Part shown: positions 8,788-17,269 of the stretch, in pieces
How positions within the stretch are numbered: the first letter of the stretch is position 1
How the letters are laid out: each line of letters begins with the position of its first letter
Origin: an uncultured Aeromonas sp.
GTDB lineage: Bacteria > Pseudomonadota > Gammaproteobacteria > Enterobacterales > Aeromonadaceae
Length of the DNA stretch: 64,000 bases
Reading direction: 5' to 3'
NCBI GenBank assembly: GCA_945957575.1
Contig: CAMFLW010000001.1
Coordinates: 51,063 to 115,062 of the forward strand
Notes under the pieces: model-generated
The model's input: only the letters and a program-made list of their open reading frames with translations
What the model was told of the DNA's origin: nothing
Database searches by the model: none
Position numbers and translations under genes: made by a program

Positions 8788-8882
8788 GCAGCTCCATTGC
8801 AACTTATCGAGTGGGCTGATGCCTCTGAACAACAAGAGAACCCACATCCTTTCAACACGGCCAGATGCAGCTCCATTGCAAT
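8788..8882 (-). repeat. 15-bp direct repeat around the artQ ribosome site
   Basis: GCAGCTCCATTGCAA occurs at 8788-8802, where on the minus strand it holds the artQ Shine-Dalgarno, and again at 8868-8882. The upstream copy contains an ATG that opens a 32-codon frame (8876 to 8778) running across the artQ start in another frame, without a ribosome site of its own. Confidence 0.7.
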
Positions 8883-8884
8883 TA

Positions 8885-8923
8885 ATCGGGCCCATCGCTC
8901 CACACGGAGAGAACGGGCCCGAT
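8885..8923 (-). other. Intercistronic stem-loop between binding protein and permease genes
   Basis: ATCGGGCCC at 8885-8893 pairs perfectly with GGGCCCGAT at 8915-8923, with a 21-base loop and no T run. It lies 79 bases past the binding-protein stop. Stem-loops at this place in hisJ/artI-type operons commonly protect the upstream message from 3' decay so that more binding protein is made; that role is inferred here. Confidence 0.6.
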
Positions 8924-9002
8924 GACGACTGACGAGGTGAGCCGGTCGGCCTGTTATTCGCTATCTATGTGGCGAATGACTCACCGCACACGGCTCCTGC
9001 TA

Positions 9003-9776
9003 TTACTCGCCGTATACGTCGAACTCAAAGTACTTGTCGTTGATCGCCTTGTACTTGCCATTGGCACGCAGCGCCAGAATGGCGGCGTTGAATTTCTCTT
9101 TCAGATCCTTGTCAGCCTTGCGCACCGCAATACCAGCACCCTCGCCAAACCACTTGGGATCGGTCAGTTTCGGGCCGACGAATTCAAAAGCATCGCCCCC
9201 CTCTTTCTTGAACAGACCGTCGGTGATGGCGGCGGAGTCGGCCAGCACATAGTCGACACGGCCGGATTTCAGATCGAGATAGGCCTCATCGGCGGTGCCG
9301 TAACGCTTGATAGTGGCGTTCGGGAAGTTGTCGGTAATGAAGGTATCCATGGAGGTAGCACGCTGCACCGCGACGGTTTTCCCTTCCATGAAGGCCTTGT
9401 CGAGCTTGACGTCAGTCCCTTTCTTGGCGGCGAAGCGGGCCGGAATGTGCTGGTACTTCTGGGTGAAGTCCACCTTCTTCTTGCGCTCTTCGGTGATGTC
9501 CATGGTGGCGATGATGGCGTCAAACTTGCGCGACAGCAGCGCCGGAATGATGCCGTCCCAATCCTGCTTGACCAGAGTACACTTCACTTTCATCTCTTCG
9601 CACAGGGCATTGGCGATGTCGATATCAAACCCTTTTACCTCGCCATTGGGCTCGGTCCAGGAGAAGGGGGGATAGGCACCCTCAACCCCGATCCGGACCT
9701 CTTTCCACTCCTTGGCCATCAGGCTGCCGGACGCGAGGGCAGTGACTACGGCAGTCGCCAGCATCAGCTTGTTCAT
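9003..9776 (-). CDS. Periplasmic basic amino acid binding protein (HisJ/ArtI family)
   Basis: A 257-residue substrate-binding protein with a Sec signal peptide (MNKLMLATAVVTALASGSLMA, cleavage after Ala21). The mature part starts RIGVEGAYPPFSW, the classic opening of the family. GFDIDIANALCEEM and WDGIIPALLSRKFDAIIATMDITEER are the ligand-binding regions of Lys/Arg/Orn/His binders. Cys59 and Cys66 match the disulfide of HisJ. ATG 9776 has AAGGAGAGATAC upstream. It delivers ligand to the ArtQM-type permeases; the preferred amino acid is not decided by sequence. Confidence 0.9.
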   Translation of the reverse strand: MNKLMLATAVVTALASGSLMAKEWKEVRIGVEGAYPPFSWTEPNGEVKGFDIDIANALCEEMKVKCTLVKQDWDGIIPALLSRKFDAIIATMDITEERKKKVDFTQKYQHIPARFAAKKGTDVKLDKAFMEGKTVAVQRATSMDTFITDNFPNATIKRYGTADEAYLDLKSGRVDYVLADSAAITDGLFKKEGGDAFEFVGPKLTDPKWFGEGAGIAVRKADKDLKEKFNAAILALRANGKYKAINDKYFEFDVYGE

Positions 9777-9825
9777 GTATCTCTCCTTGATAAAACAGTT
9801 GATTGGATAACCGGGCATCCCGCCA

Positions 9826-10596
9826 TCAGTAGATGGAGGAGATGAATTGCTTGAATCGCTCGGATTTGGGATGGGCGAAAATCTCCTTGGGGTTGCCCTC
9901 CTCTTCCACCCGCCCCTGATGAAGAAACATCACCTTGTTCGATACATCACGGGCAAACGACATCTCGTGGGTCACCACCAGCATGGTACGCCCCTCTTCG
10001 GCCAGCTCGCGCATCAGGCCGAGTACCTCCCCCACCAGCTCGGGATCGAGCGCCGAGGTGGGTTCGTCAAACAGCATCACCTCGGGCTCCACCGCCAGCG
10101 CACGGGCGATGGCGGCCCGCTGCTGCTGACCACCGGAGAGATGACCCGGGTAGTAATCGCGCCGCTCCCACAAGCCAACCCGGTTGAGCAGCTGCTCCGC
10201 CTTGGCGATCGCCTCGGCGCGGGGCACCTTGAGCACCTGGATCGGCACTTCGATGATGTTCTGCATGATGGTCATGTGCGACCAGAGATTGAAGCTTTGG
10301 AAAACCATCGCCAACCGGCTACGAATGCGCTCAACCTGACGCATATCCTCGGGCAACCGCTCGCCGGCGCGGCTGGTTTTCATCCGGATCAATTCGCCAT
10401 GGAGGGAGACGCTGCCGGATGAAGGGGTTTCGAGCAGATTGATACAACGAAGAAAGGTCGACTTCCCCGAGCCGGAGGAGCCGATAAGGGAGATCACATC
10501 CCCCTTGTGGGCGGTCATGTCGATGCCCTTGAGCACTTCGTGGGTGCCAAAATATTTGTGCAGATCACGTACTTCCAGTGCGGCAACGTCGCTCAT
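9826..10596 (-). CDS. artP: Basic amino acid ABC transporter ATPase (HisP/ArtP type)
   Basis: A 256-residue ATPase energising the importer. The Walker A is GSSGSGKST (near residue 39), the signature LSGGQQQRAAIARAL, Walker B VMLFDEPTSALDPE, and the switch His is in VVTHEMSFA. The length and the segment FQSFNLWSHMTIMQNI are closer to HisP than to ArtP, but the gene comes first in the operon as artP does. It starts at ATG 10596 with AAGG upstream, 49 bases before the binding-protein gene. Confidence 0.9.
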   Translation of the reverse strand: MSDVAALEVRDLHKYFGTHEVLKGIDMTAHKGDVISLIGSSGSGKSTFLRCINLLETPSSGSVSLHGELIRMKTSRAGERLPEDMRQVERIRSRLAMVFQSFNLWSHMTIMQNIIEVPIQVLKVPRAEAIAKAEQLLNRVGLWERRDYYPGHLSGGQQQRAAIARALAVEPEVMLFDEPTSALDPELVGEVLGLMRELAEEGRTMLVVTHEMSFARDVSNKVMFLHQGRVEEEGNPKEIFAHPKSERFKQFISSIY

Positions 10597-11128
10597 CCAT
10601 TACAACCTTGTCTGTCCCTAGACGCCGCAGGGGCGTGACTCAACCATCGTTCATTTAACAAAAAGTTAACCGATGGCAACCTTCAGCGAAAATATCACCC
10701 GGATAGTGAAAAAACAATACAGAACGAGGGTCTTCAGGGGGTTCGCTCTATTTTCATTCGGCCACTGCGTATTTTTCAGCACTTTGTTTGCATAAACAGC
10801 TGCTTCACTGGCCACTCAGACACCGCCTTTTTATACCCCAATCATATCAGTGGCAAGAGAAAGTCGTGATTGTCACCAAACTGGCAGCAAAATGTTTTTA
10901 TGCACAACATTACAGAGCGAAATATCAGCCCCCCGATCGGATCAACTTGATTTCATTGGTTCACTCAGGCTCGCTCAGAACCTTAACAAACAGAGAGGTT
11001 GTGGCAAAAAAGTAACAATCATCCCCAAAAAGAGCTGTTTTCGGCCATAAAAGCGAGAGATATGTGACACAGAACCAATAAGTAATGATAAGGTGATGTT
11101 TTTATCAGTTTTTGTGATCGAGGCCTCG
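10597..11128. other. Divergent intergenic region, ABC operon / lysO
   Basis: 532 bases without a credible gene. It is AT-rich compared with its flanks and must hold both divergent promoters, but I cannot assign clear -35/-10 pairs. I looked for an ArgR-type palindrome and for a lysine riboswitch, since both flanking units handle basic amino acids, and found neither convincingly. Confidence 0.5.
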
Positions 11129-12031
11129 ATGTTGCTCAATGTGTTGCTGATCCTGTTGCCACTGGCAATCGGCTATCTGGTTCCCCTCTCCTCTGCCCGG
11201 CTGATCAAGCTGGTCAACCAAAGCCTGGGCAAGATGGTCTACCTCATTCTGTTTCTAATGGGGCTCGGGCTTGCCTATGTGGAGAACCTGGGCAGCAATC
11301 TGGCGGTGATCTTCAAGGTCGCCGGGGTGATGCTGGCGGCGATCACGGTCTGCAACCTGTTGGCCCTCTGGTGGCTCGACAAGCGCACACCACCGACCCA
11401 TGAGGCCAACGATGGCAAGATGCCGAGCAAGCTGCACCTGTTGTGGGAGTCTCTGCAGCTCTGCTTTGTGGTGTTGGGTGGTGTGTTGCTCGGGTTGCTG
11501 GTTGATCTGCGCGCCCTGCCCATCGACAAGTGGAGCGAGTGGGCACTGATGCTGCTGCTGTTTCTCATCGGGGTGCAGATGCGCAACTCCGGCATGCGGC
11601 TGCGCCAGATCCTGCTCAACCCCTGGGGGATGAAGATCGCCTTCACCGTCATCATCAGCAGCTGGATTGGCAGCCTGCTGGCAACCCAACTGCTTGGCAT
11701 GCCACTGAGCCACGGGTTGGCCCTCAGCTCCAGCTTCGGCTGGTACTCCCTGTCTGGCATTCTGGTAGCCGACAAACTGGGGCCGGTGCTGGGCTCTGCC
11801 GCCTTTATCAACGATCTGGGACGAGAGCTTATCGCCATCCTGATCATTCCGATCCTGATGCGGCGTCACCCCTCGGCTGCCATCGGCTATGGCGGCGCCA
11901 CCGCCCTCGACTTCACCCTGCCGGTCATCCAGAAATCGGGGGGCATTCAGGTGGTACCGGTGGCTATCGTATCCGGCTTCATCCTGAGCCTGCTCGGCCC
12001 CATCCTGATCCTCGGCTTTCTGGCTATCTAG
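11129..12031 (+). CDS. lysO: Lysine exporter LysO family protein
   Basis: A 300-residue inner-membrane protein homologous to E. coli LysO (YbjE), which exports L-lysine and the toxic analogue thialysine. About eight hydrophobic segments are visible. Family motifs are NQSLGKMVYLILFLMGLGLAY, SFGWYSLSGILVADKLGPV, INDLGRELIAILIIP and ATALDFTLPVIQKSGG, the last regions containing acidic residues important for transport in LysO. ATG 11129 (GATCGAGG upstream) gives the E. coli-like N terminus; an alternative start at 11093 or 11096 would add 11-12 residues. It lies divergent from the basic amino acid importer. Confidence 0.88.
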   Translation: MLLNVLLILLPLAIGYLVPLSSARLIKLVNQSLGKMVYLILFLMGLGLAYVENLGSNLAVIFKVAGVMLAAITVCNLLALWWLDKRTPPTHEANDGKMPSKLHLLWESLQLCFVVLGGVLLGLLVDLRALPIDKWSEWALMLLLFLIGVQMRNSGMRLRQILLNPWGMKIAFTVIISSWIGSLLATQLLGMPLSHGLALSSSFGWYSLSGILVADKLGPVLGSAAFINDLGRELIAILIIPILMRRHPSAAIGYGGATALDFTLPVIQKSGGIQVVPVAIVSGFILSLLGPILILGFLAI

Positions 12032-12047
12032 GCTGCCTCTCCCCAGC

Positions 12048-12077
12048 AAAAAGCCCGACACAGTTGTCGGGCTTTTT
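12048..12077 (+). terminator. Terminator after lysO
   Basis: AAAAAGCCCGACA pairs with TGTCGGGCTTTTT around a short loop and ends in a T run, 17 bases past the lysO stop. The A run on the other side lets it serve iadA (convergent) too. Confidence 0.9.
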
Positions 12078-12114
12078 GTTGGCAAGTAGATGCGCGCATT
12101 AAATCACTGCAAGC

Positions 12115-13248
12115 TCAGTTACGCCACTGACCGCCGCTCATCACCTTCGTGATGGCGAGCGAAGGCGATTTGATCAGCAGCAAGTCAGCATCCTGACCGA
12201 CCCCGATCCGCCCCTTGCCACCGAGTCCCAGCGCCTGCGCCGGGTTGGCGCTCACGACCGCCAGCGCCACCTCGAGCGGCACCCCGAGCTGGCAGGCACG
12301 AACGCACTCCTGCCACAGGCTGGTAATCTGGCCGCAGCGCATCTCGATAAGGCGTCCCTCGCCATCAAAGCGCGGCAGGCTGGCGTTGGCATCCGAGCTG
12401 AAGCTGATGCGATCGGCCGGTACGTTGGCGGCCAGCAGCTCCACCAGCGCATCGGCCGCCAGCCGCTCGCCATCCTCAACCAGATCGGGAAAGCTGGAAG
12501 TGGTGAGATCGACCCAACCTCCCGCCTTGCCCCATTCGATCGCCTCGGCGAAGAGCCAGGGGTTGCGGTTGCAGTGGGTAGGATAGAGCTGGCGCAGCGG
12601 AATATCGGTCTTGTCGCGCAGGGCCCGCAGCGGCGCCAGTGCGCCCTGACCATCGCCAAGATGAAAGAAGCTGACCCCGCTCTTGCCCGCGAGCAACCCG
12701 GCCACCCGTGCCTCGCTCACCAGACGGGCCAGCTCATCGTGGGTTGGTGCGCTGGATCTGTGATCGCTGATAGCCACCTCTCCCACCCCAAGCACTTCGG
12801 GGATCAGCATGATGTCGGACTCCACCGTGCCGGTGATGCTCTTGACCGGCAGATGGTAGGAGCCGGTATACATGAAGGCGCTCACGCCGGCGGCGCGAAA
12901 TTCACGCACCTTGCCGAGCACCTGAGCTGGCGAGCGGGTCAGGCTGTCGGTACCAAGCGCCGCCACCAGCGTGGTCACTCCGGCCTTGAGCGCCTCGCTC
13001 GCCGCCAGTTCGGGGGTACGAAAGGCAAAGCCCCCCTCACCGCCACCTCCCGTAATATGCGCCAGCGGATCCACCATGCCGGGCACCAGATAGTGACCCC
13101 GTCCATCGACGCGCACCAGTGGCCAGTCGGCGGGCACGCTCATTCCCTTGCCCATCCAGGCGATGCGGCCATCCGCCACCAGCAGATCCTGCTGGCCAAG
13201 GTAGGCGGGGCTGAAAATTTCGGCCCCCTCGATCAGGGTCAACATCAT
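12115..13248 (-). CDS. iadA: Isoaspartyl dipeptidase (beta-aspartyl peptidase)
   Basis: A 377-residue amidohydrolase-fold enzyme that cleaves isoaspartyl dipeptides from damaged proteins. Family landmarks are GGGGEGGFAFRTPE, GTDSLTRSP, TGSYHLPVKSITG, AISDHRSSAPTHDE, the carbamylated-Lys region GLLAGKSGVSFFHLGD, PTHCNRN and SSDANAS. The usual metal motif D-x-H-x-H reads D60-P-L62-A-H64, so the first His is a Leu. Whether one metal site is lost or this is a natural subfamily variant cannot be told. ATG 13248 has CGAGGAG upstream. It is divergent from acpH. Confidence 0.85.
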   Translation of the reverse strand: MMLTLIEGAEIFSPAYLGQQDLLVADGRIAWMGKGMSVPADWPLVRVDGRGHYLVPGMVDPLAHITGGGGEGGFAFRTPELAASEALKAGVTTLVAALGTDSLTRSPAQVLGKVREFRAAGVSAFMYTGSYHLPVKSITGTVESDIMLIPEVLGVGEVAISDHRSSAPTHDELARLVSEARVAGLLAGKSGVSFFHLGDGQGALAPLRALRDKTDIPLRQLYPTHCNRNPWLFAEAIEWGKAGGWVDLTTSSFPDLVEDGERLAADALVELLAANVPADRISFSSDANASLPRFDGEGRLIEMRCGQITSLWQECVRACQLGVPLEVALAVVSANPAQALGLGGKGRIGVGQDADLLLIKSPSLAITKVMSGGQWRN

Positions 13249-13408
13249 GGTTACTCCTCGCTCAATACCGTGACATGCCATCAGGCAGATGAACTATTTA
13301 CCCACTATTGGCGCGCCGGTGAAAGCACTTCCTGAACAAGACTTTCATGAGAGATGGAAGATCCGCTACTCTCAGCGGCACTATCCGTTCGCAGGCCCCG
13401 CTTTCATC

Positions 13409-14026
13409 ATGAACTTTCTGGCTCACCTTCATCTGGCCGCCCACACCGGAAGCTCCCTCACCGGCAACCTGCTCGGTGATTTTGTCAAAGGCTCGCTGCC
13501 AACGGGCCTTGCCGCACCGTTTGACGAAGGGATCTGGCTGCACCGCAAAATTGATGCCTTCACCGATAGCCATCCCGAGCACAAGGCGGCCGTTGCCTGT
13601 TTCGAGGCCCCCTGGCGCCGCTTTGGCGGCATAGTGGTGGATATGCTCTACGACCACTGGCTGAGCCAGCACTGGCAAGCGTTCAGCGCAGATCCCCTGC
13701 CCCGCTTTCTCGCGCAGAGCTATGGCCAGCTGCTGGCTGACCACCACGTCCTGCCAGAGGGGTTGCCACTTCCCCTCAAGCGGATGGCCGAGCAGAACTG
13801 GATCGCCTCCTATCAGCGCAAGGAGGGGCTGGCGCAGGCCCTCAATGGTATTGGCCGCCGACTGCGCCGCCCGGTACAACTGGGAGAGGCGCTGCTGACC
13901 CTCGATGAGGCGCAGTGGCGAGGGTGCGAAGCAGGATTTCTGCGCTTCTACCCGCAACTGATGCATCACAGCGTGCAGCAGCTGGCCCTGCTCCGGGCAG
14001 ATTCGGTTCTGGTATCACCGCTATAG
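13409..14026 (+). CDS. acpH: Acyl carrier protein phosphodiesterase
   Basis: 205 residues of the DUF479/AcpH family, which removes the 4'-phosphopantetheine arm from holo-ACP in the cytoplasm. The N terminus MNFLAHLHLA is the family start. GNLLGDFVKG, IWLHRKIDAFTDSHP and VDMLYDHWLSQHW hold the His/Asp residues of the HD-like metal site. The start at ATG 13409 lacks a strong ribosome site, but the longer frame upstream does not resemble the family. Confidence 0.88.
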   Translation: MNFLAHLHLAAHTGSSLTGNLLGDFVKGSLPTGLAAPFDEGIWLHRKIDAFTDSHPEHKAAVACFEAPWRRFGGIVVDMLYDHWLSQHWQAFSADPLPRFLAQSYGQLLADHHVLPEGLPLPLKRMAEQNWIASYQRKEGLAQALNGIGRRLRRPVQLGEALLTLDEAQWRGCEAGFLRFYPQLMHHSVQQLALLRADSVLVSPL

Positions 14027-14028
14027 AA

Positions 14029-14053
14029 AACGCCCCTTGCGGGGCGTTCTTTA
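14029..14053 (+). terminator. Terminator after acpH
   Basis: AACGCCCC (14029-14036), loop TTGC, GGGGCGTT (14041-14048), then TCTTT. It starts 3 bases past the acpH stop and sits between convergent genes. Confidence 0.85.
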
Positions 14054-14068
14054 TCACATGGCTTCACA

Positions 14069-14452
14069 TTACTTGGCTTCGTCTTTCTTCTTGCGAATGC
14101 TGAGGCCCAGTTCCCGGCCACGCAGCCGGGCGTAGTAGATGGTGCCGACAAACGCGAGGGTGGTGAACAGCAGCTCCACCACCGCCAGCCACCGCTCCCC
14201 CTCATCCGTGGTGATCAGGGTCAGGGCATGGAGGAAGTAGGGCATCAGCACGAAGTTGCCCCAGGCGTGGGTGTAGGGGTTGCCCTGCACTATCCCCTTG
14301 AGGGGGAAAAGTAGCGGCACCGTCCAGATCACCGGCAGCAACCAGGGGTTTAGATCCGGGTGGGGCGAGAGCCACAGATGCCAAAGGATGACCCAGCCCA
14401 GCAGACCAAAGAAGCCGACCAGGGTCAGCAGACGAGCAAAGCGGGTGCTCAC
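14069..14452 (-). CDS. DUF2069 inner-membrane protein
   Basis: 127 residues with four hydrophobic segments, including LLTLVGFFGLLGWVILWHLWL and LLPVIWTVPLLFPLKGI, and a charged C-terminal tail (RKKKDEAK). It fits DUF2069, a small membrane family of unknown function; the motifs GNPYTHAWGNFVLMPYFLHAL and RWLAVVELLFTTLAFVGTIYYARLRG are its core, given here in parts. The ATG overlaps the end of the ArsC-like gene by 4 bases, so translation is probably coupled. Confidence 0.75.
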   Translation of the reverse strand: MSTRFARLLTLVGFFGLLGWVILWHLWLSPHPDLNPWLLPVIWTVPLLFPLKGIVQGNPYTHAWGNFVLMPYFLHALTLITTDEGERWLAVVELLFTTLAFVGTIYYARLRGRELGLSIRKKKDEAK

Positions 14453-14799
14453 TTGAGGATCTCCAGCACCAGCTCCGGTGGGCGACCAATGCGGGCCTGA
14501 CCGTTCTTGATGACGATGGGGCGCTCGATAAGTTTGGGATGCTGGTGCATGGCACGAATAAGGTCGTCGCCATTCACTTCGCCGAGGCCCAGCTCCTTGT
14601 AGAGATCTTCCTTGGTGCGCATCAGCTGACGCGGGTCGCTGAAGCCGAGCAGGGTCAGCAGCATGCGGATCTCCTCTTCGCTCGGGGCCTGCTCCAGATA
14701 GAGCACCACATCAGGGGCGATCCCGTGCTGTTCCAGCAGCGCCAGGCTTTCACGGCTCTTCGAGCAGCGCGGATTGTGGTAGATTTGGGTCTCGCTCAT
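14449..14799 (-). CDS. arsC: ArsC-like arsenate reductase / YfgD family protein
   Basis: 116 residues of the glutaredoxin-linked ArsC fold. The N-terminal catalytic motif is YHNPRCSKSRESL with the single active-site Cys, and RPIVIKNGQARIGRPPE carries the substrate-binding Arg region. It most resembles E. coli YfgD, whose role in arsenate reduction is unproven. It lies in the bepA/perM neighbourhood as in E. coli, and is followed by the DUF2069 gene, not by an ars operon, so a housekeeping redox role is as likely as arsenic resistance. Confidence 0.8.
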   Translation of the reverse strand: MSETQIYHNPRCSKSRESLALLEQHGIAPDVVLYLEQAPSEEEIRMLLTLLGFSDPRQLMRTKEDLYKELGLGEVNGDDLIRAMHQHPKLIERPIVIKNGQARIGRPPELVLEILK

Positions 14800-14859
14800 G
14801 GTAACTCCCTGATTAATCGCAAGATGGGACTAGAAACGGCGCTATTGTAGGGGAAAGTG

Positions 14860-15342
14860 ATGGTCAGGGTAAGCGGCAGTGGAAAGGAATTGAAACGAAT
14901 TTGTTGGCTGATTGTGGCCGGCCTGCTGGGCGCCTGCACGCCCGCCCCCGAATTTACCGACGCGGCGGGGCAAACGGTGACCCTTGACCACTTTGCCGGC
15001 AAGCCGCTGCTGGTCAACTACTTCGCCCCCTGGTGCGCCCCCTGCCTGAGTGAGATGCCGCGCCTCAACGCGCTGGCTGCCGAAGGAGAGATCGCCGTGG
15101 TGGCGATCAACTACGACCCGACCACCCCGGCAGAGCTGGACAAGCTGGCCGCCCAGTACCACATCAAGATGCAGCTCCTTATTGCCAATGAGGATGCAAC
15201 TCTCCCCTTCCCTCGCCCAAGCGGGCTACCCACCAGCTACCTGCTCGATAGTGAGGGCAAACTCAAGCAGACTCTGGTTGGTGAACTGGGTAAATCGCAG
15301 ATCGACGCCCTCAAGACATCCATCAGGCATCCGGGCAACTGA
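14860..15342 (+). CDS. TlpA/ResA-type thioredoxin-fold lipoprotein
   Basis: About 160 residues with a lipoprotein signal (lipobox LLGAC, Cys26) and a thioredoxin domain with the redox motif WCAPC (Cys59, Cys62) in YFAPWCAPCLSEMPRL. The later GLPTSYLLD contains the cis-Pro. It should act as an envelope-anchored thiol-disulfide oxidoreductase; the partner is unknown. GGGGA lies before ATG 14860; a GTG one codon earlier or TTG 14890 would also work, the last giving a tidier signal peptide. It diverges from the arsC-like gene. Confidence 0.82.
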   Translation: MVRVSGSGKELKRICWLIVAGLLGACTPAPEFTDAAGQTVTLDHFAGKPLLVNYFAPWCAPCLSEMPRLNALAAEGEIAVVAINYDPTTPAELDKLAAQYHIKMQLLIANEDATLPFPRPSGLPTSYLLDSEGKLKQTLVGELGKSQIDALKTSIRHPGN

Positions 15343-15383
15343 GCTCCCCACTGTCTCTTGGGCCGTTTTTCTTACCCACCATA

Positions 15384-15419
15384 AACAACAAGGGCGCACC
15401 AGAGTGCGCCCTTGTTGTT
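15384..15419. terminator. Bidirectional terminator between the TlpA-like gene and bepA
   Basis: AACAACAAGGGCGCAC (15384-15399) pairs perfectly with GTGCGCCCTTGTTGTT (15404-15419). It lies between two convergent genes. Confidence 0.85.
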
Positions 15420-15434
15420 GGCAATCACCTCTCG

Positions 15435-16889
15435 TCACCCCTTGAGACTGTCGAGATCCTTCTTGGCCCGTTCCAGCTCGGTGATGCGTGCCTCCAGTCG
15501 GGCCAGAGTCATCCGGTCACTGGTGGTGCCGCGCGCCACAATCAGCTCGTCGATAGCCGCCTGATAATCACCGCGCAGAGAGAGGATTTCAGCCCGCGCC
15601 ATGTGCAGCTCGGTCATTCTGCCCGCCTTGCGATAGGCGTCGGAGAGCAGGTTCCAGGCCAGATTGTTCTCCTCATGCGCGCGGGCATAGGGGTCGAGGA
15701 TGGCGATGGACTTCTTGTAGTTGCCGCTTTCGAGATAGGCGTTGCCAAGGTTGACCACCACCACCTCGTTGTCCGGCATCTGGCTGCGGAACTTCTCGAG
15801 GCGCGCGATGGCCTGGGCACTGCGCCCCTTGGCCAAGTCGATGTCGGTCTGGGCATCAACGATAAAGAGATCTTCCGGATGACGGGTGGCCAGCTCCTTC
15901 ATCAACGTGTCCGCTTCGTCGGTACGTTTGAGCTGGATCAGCGCCAGCGCCTTGCCGTAGATGGCGGCATCCTTGAGCGGGTAATCCCCTTTCTGGATCC
16001 GGCTATCGAAGTAACTCAGCATCCCCTGCGGGGTATCGGTGCCATAGCGCACCTGAATGCGCACCTTGGCCAGCCAAAAGTCGAGGCTCGGCGGCAGATC
16101 GCGGCGGCCATAGCTGCTCGCCCGGGCACGGGCCTCGCTGATCCGGGTCTCTGGCAGCGGGTGAGTTAGCAGCATTTCGGGCGGCTTGCTGGCATAGCGA
16201 TACTCGGCAGCCAGTTTCTGGAAGAAGTTGGCCATCCCCATGGGATCGAAACCGGCATCGTAGAGGGTCTTCATGCCGATCCGGTCCGCTTCGTATTCGT
16301 TGTCGCGGGTGTAGTTGATGGCAGACTGCATGGAGAGGCCCAGCGTGGTCTGCAACGCGGCAATACCGGCGGTCGGGTTGATCACTGCCAGCGCGATTGA
16401 GCCCACCAGACCGGCCAGGGTCACCGCCGAGCTGCTTGCCTGTGCTTCCATATAGCGGGCGATGTGGCGCTGGGTCACGTGGGTGATTTCGTGGGCCAGT
16501 ACCGAGGCGAGCTCGCTCTCGCTGTCAGCGTAGAGGAACAGGCCGGTGTGCACCTTGACCCGCCCGCCAAGGAAGGCGGCCGCGTTGATGCTGGGATCGT
16601 TAATCAGGAAGAAGGTAAACGGGAAACGCACCCCATCGGCGTTGGAGAGCAGGCGCTGCCCCAGATCGTCGATATATTGGCTCAACACGGGATCATCGAT
16701 GATCGGCAAACCGGCACGGGCAAAGCGCATGAAGGCGTTGCCATAGCGTACCTCCTGCTCGATGGGCAGGGCCGAGACCCCGGCGGTACCTATATCGGGA
16801 AGCTGATTGTTCGCCTCGGCATGAAACGTGGCGCCCATCAGGGAAGCCAGCAGGGGAAGTGATGCCATCAGGGGGGAAAAGCGTGCCAC
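15435..16889 (-). CDS. bepA: BepA-type periplasmic metalloprotease/chaperone with TPRs
   Basis: 484 residues with a signal peptide (cleavage near HAEA). An M48 peptidase domain has HEITH at 133-137 and the third ligand in DNEYEADRIG; the C-terminal half is made of TPR-like helices (e.g. EVVVVNLGNAYLESGNYKKS). In E. coli BepA assists assembly of the LptD/BAM outer-membrane machinery and degrades stalled substrates. The start is GTG 16889 with GGAGATAGAGATAAC upstream; an in-frame ATG seven codons later is possible. The gene is divergent from the TusA-like gene. Confidence 0.9.
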   Translation of the reverse strand: MARFSPLMASLPLLASLMGATFHAEANNQLPDIGTAGVSALPIEQEVRYGNAFMRFARAGLPIIDDPVLSQYIDDLGQRLLSNADGVRFPFTFFLINDPSINAAAFLGGRVKVHTGLFLYADSESELASVLAHEITHVTQRHIARYMEAQASSSAVTLAGLVGSIALAVINPTAGIAALQTTLGLSMQSAINYTRDNEYEADRIGMKTLYDAGFDPMGMANFFQKLAAEYRYASKPPEMLLTHPLPETRISEARARASSYGRRDLPPSLDFWLAKVRIQVRYGTDTPQGMLSYFDSRIQKGDYPLKDAAIYGKALALIQLKRTDEADTLMKELATRHPEDLFIVDAQTDIDLAKGRSAQAIARLEKFRSQMPDNEVVVVNLGNAYLESGNYKKSIAILDPYARAHEENNLAWNLLSDAYRKAGRMTELHMARAEILSLRGDYQAAIDELIVARGTTSDRMTLARLEARITELERAKKDLDSLKG

Positions 16890-17010
16890 GTTATCTCTAT
16901 CTCCATCAGAAAGGGCCTCGGCAGAATACCCTTGCCCATCAAGGGCTACAAGCGTTGTTTCATGCTCTTATCACGGCCATAATAGCGGCCATCTGCGTGA
17001 TGGAGCCCCC

Positions 17011-17244
17011 ATGGAATATCTCGACCTGACCCCCTGGCGCTGTCCCGAGCCGCTGATCCGGCTCAAGCTCTGGTTGAGGGAGGCCAAAACCGGTCAAACC
17101 GTGACCATACGGCTGGCCGATGCGGGCTCCCGGCAGGATATTCCGGCCTATCTGCAGCGTCTCGGCCACGGGGTCATTCTCACCCCGGAGCCGGACAATA
17201 CCCTCTCTTTGCAGCTGGTTGTCGGGGCGACACAGCCATCTTGA
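17011..17244 (+). CDS. TusA-family small sulfur-carrier-like protein
   Basis: 77 residues of the TusA/SirA/YedF fold. The defining C-P-x-P motif is present at the N terminus (DLTPWRCPEPLIRLK, Cys11), where TusA carries persulfide sulfur. It is short and lies between bepA and perM rather than with other sulfur-relay genes, so it is a TusA paralogue of unknown partner, not TusA itself. The stop is 25 bases before perM, so the two are probably co-transcribed. Confidence 0.8.
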   Translation: MEYLDLTPWRCPEPLIRLKLWLREAKTGQTVTIRLADAGSRQDIPAYLQRLGHGVILTPEPDNTLSLQLVVGATQPS

Positions 17245-17269
17245 GCCCCTGTCGTGTAAGGATGCAGTC

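Noticed and set aside
10597..11128. A lysine riboswitch or ArgR boxes before lysO or the importer operon
   Set aside because: None of the characteristic lysine-riboswitch segments or an ARG-box palindrome could be traced with acceptable matches.
14449..15342. An arsenic resistance operon around the ArsC-like gene
   Set aside because: No arsR, arsB or acr3 is adjacent; the neighbours are DUF2069 and a thioredoxin-like lipoprotein, and the gene is closer to YfgD.
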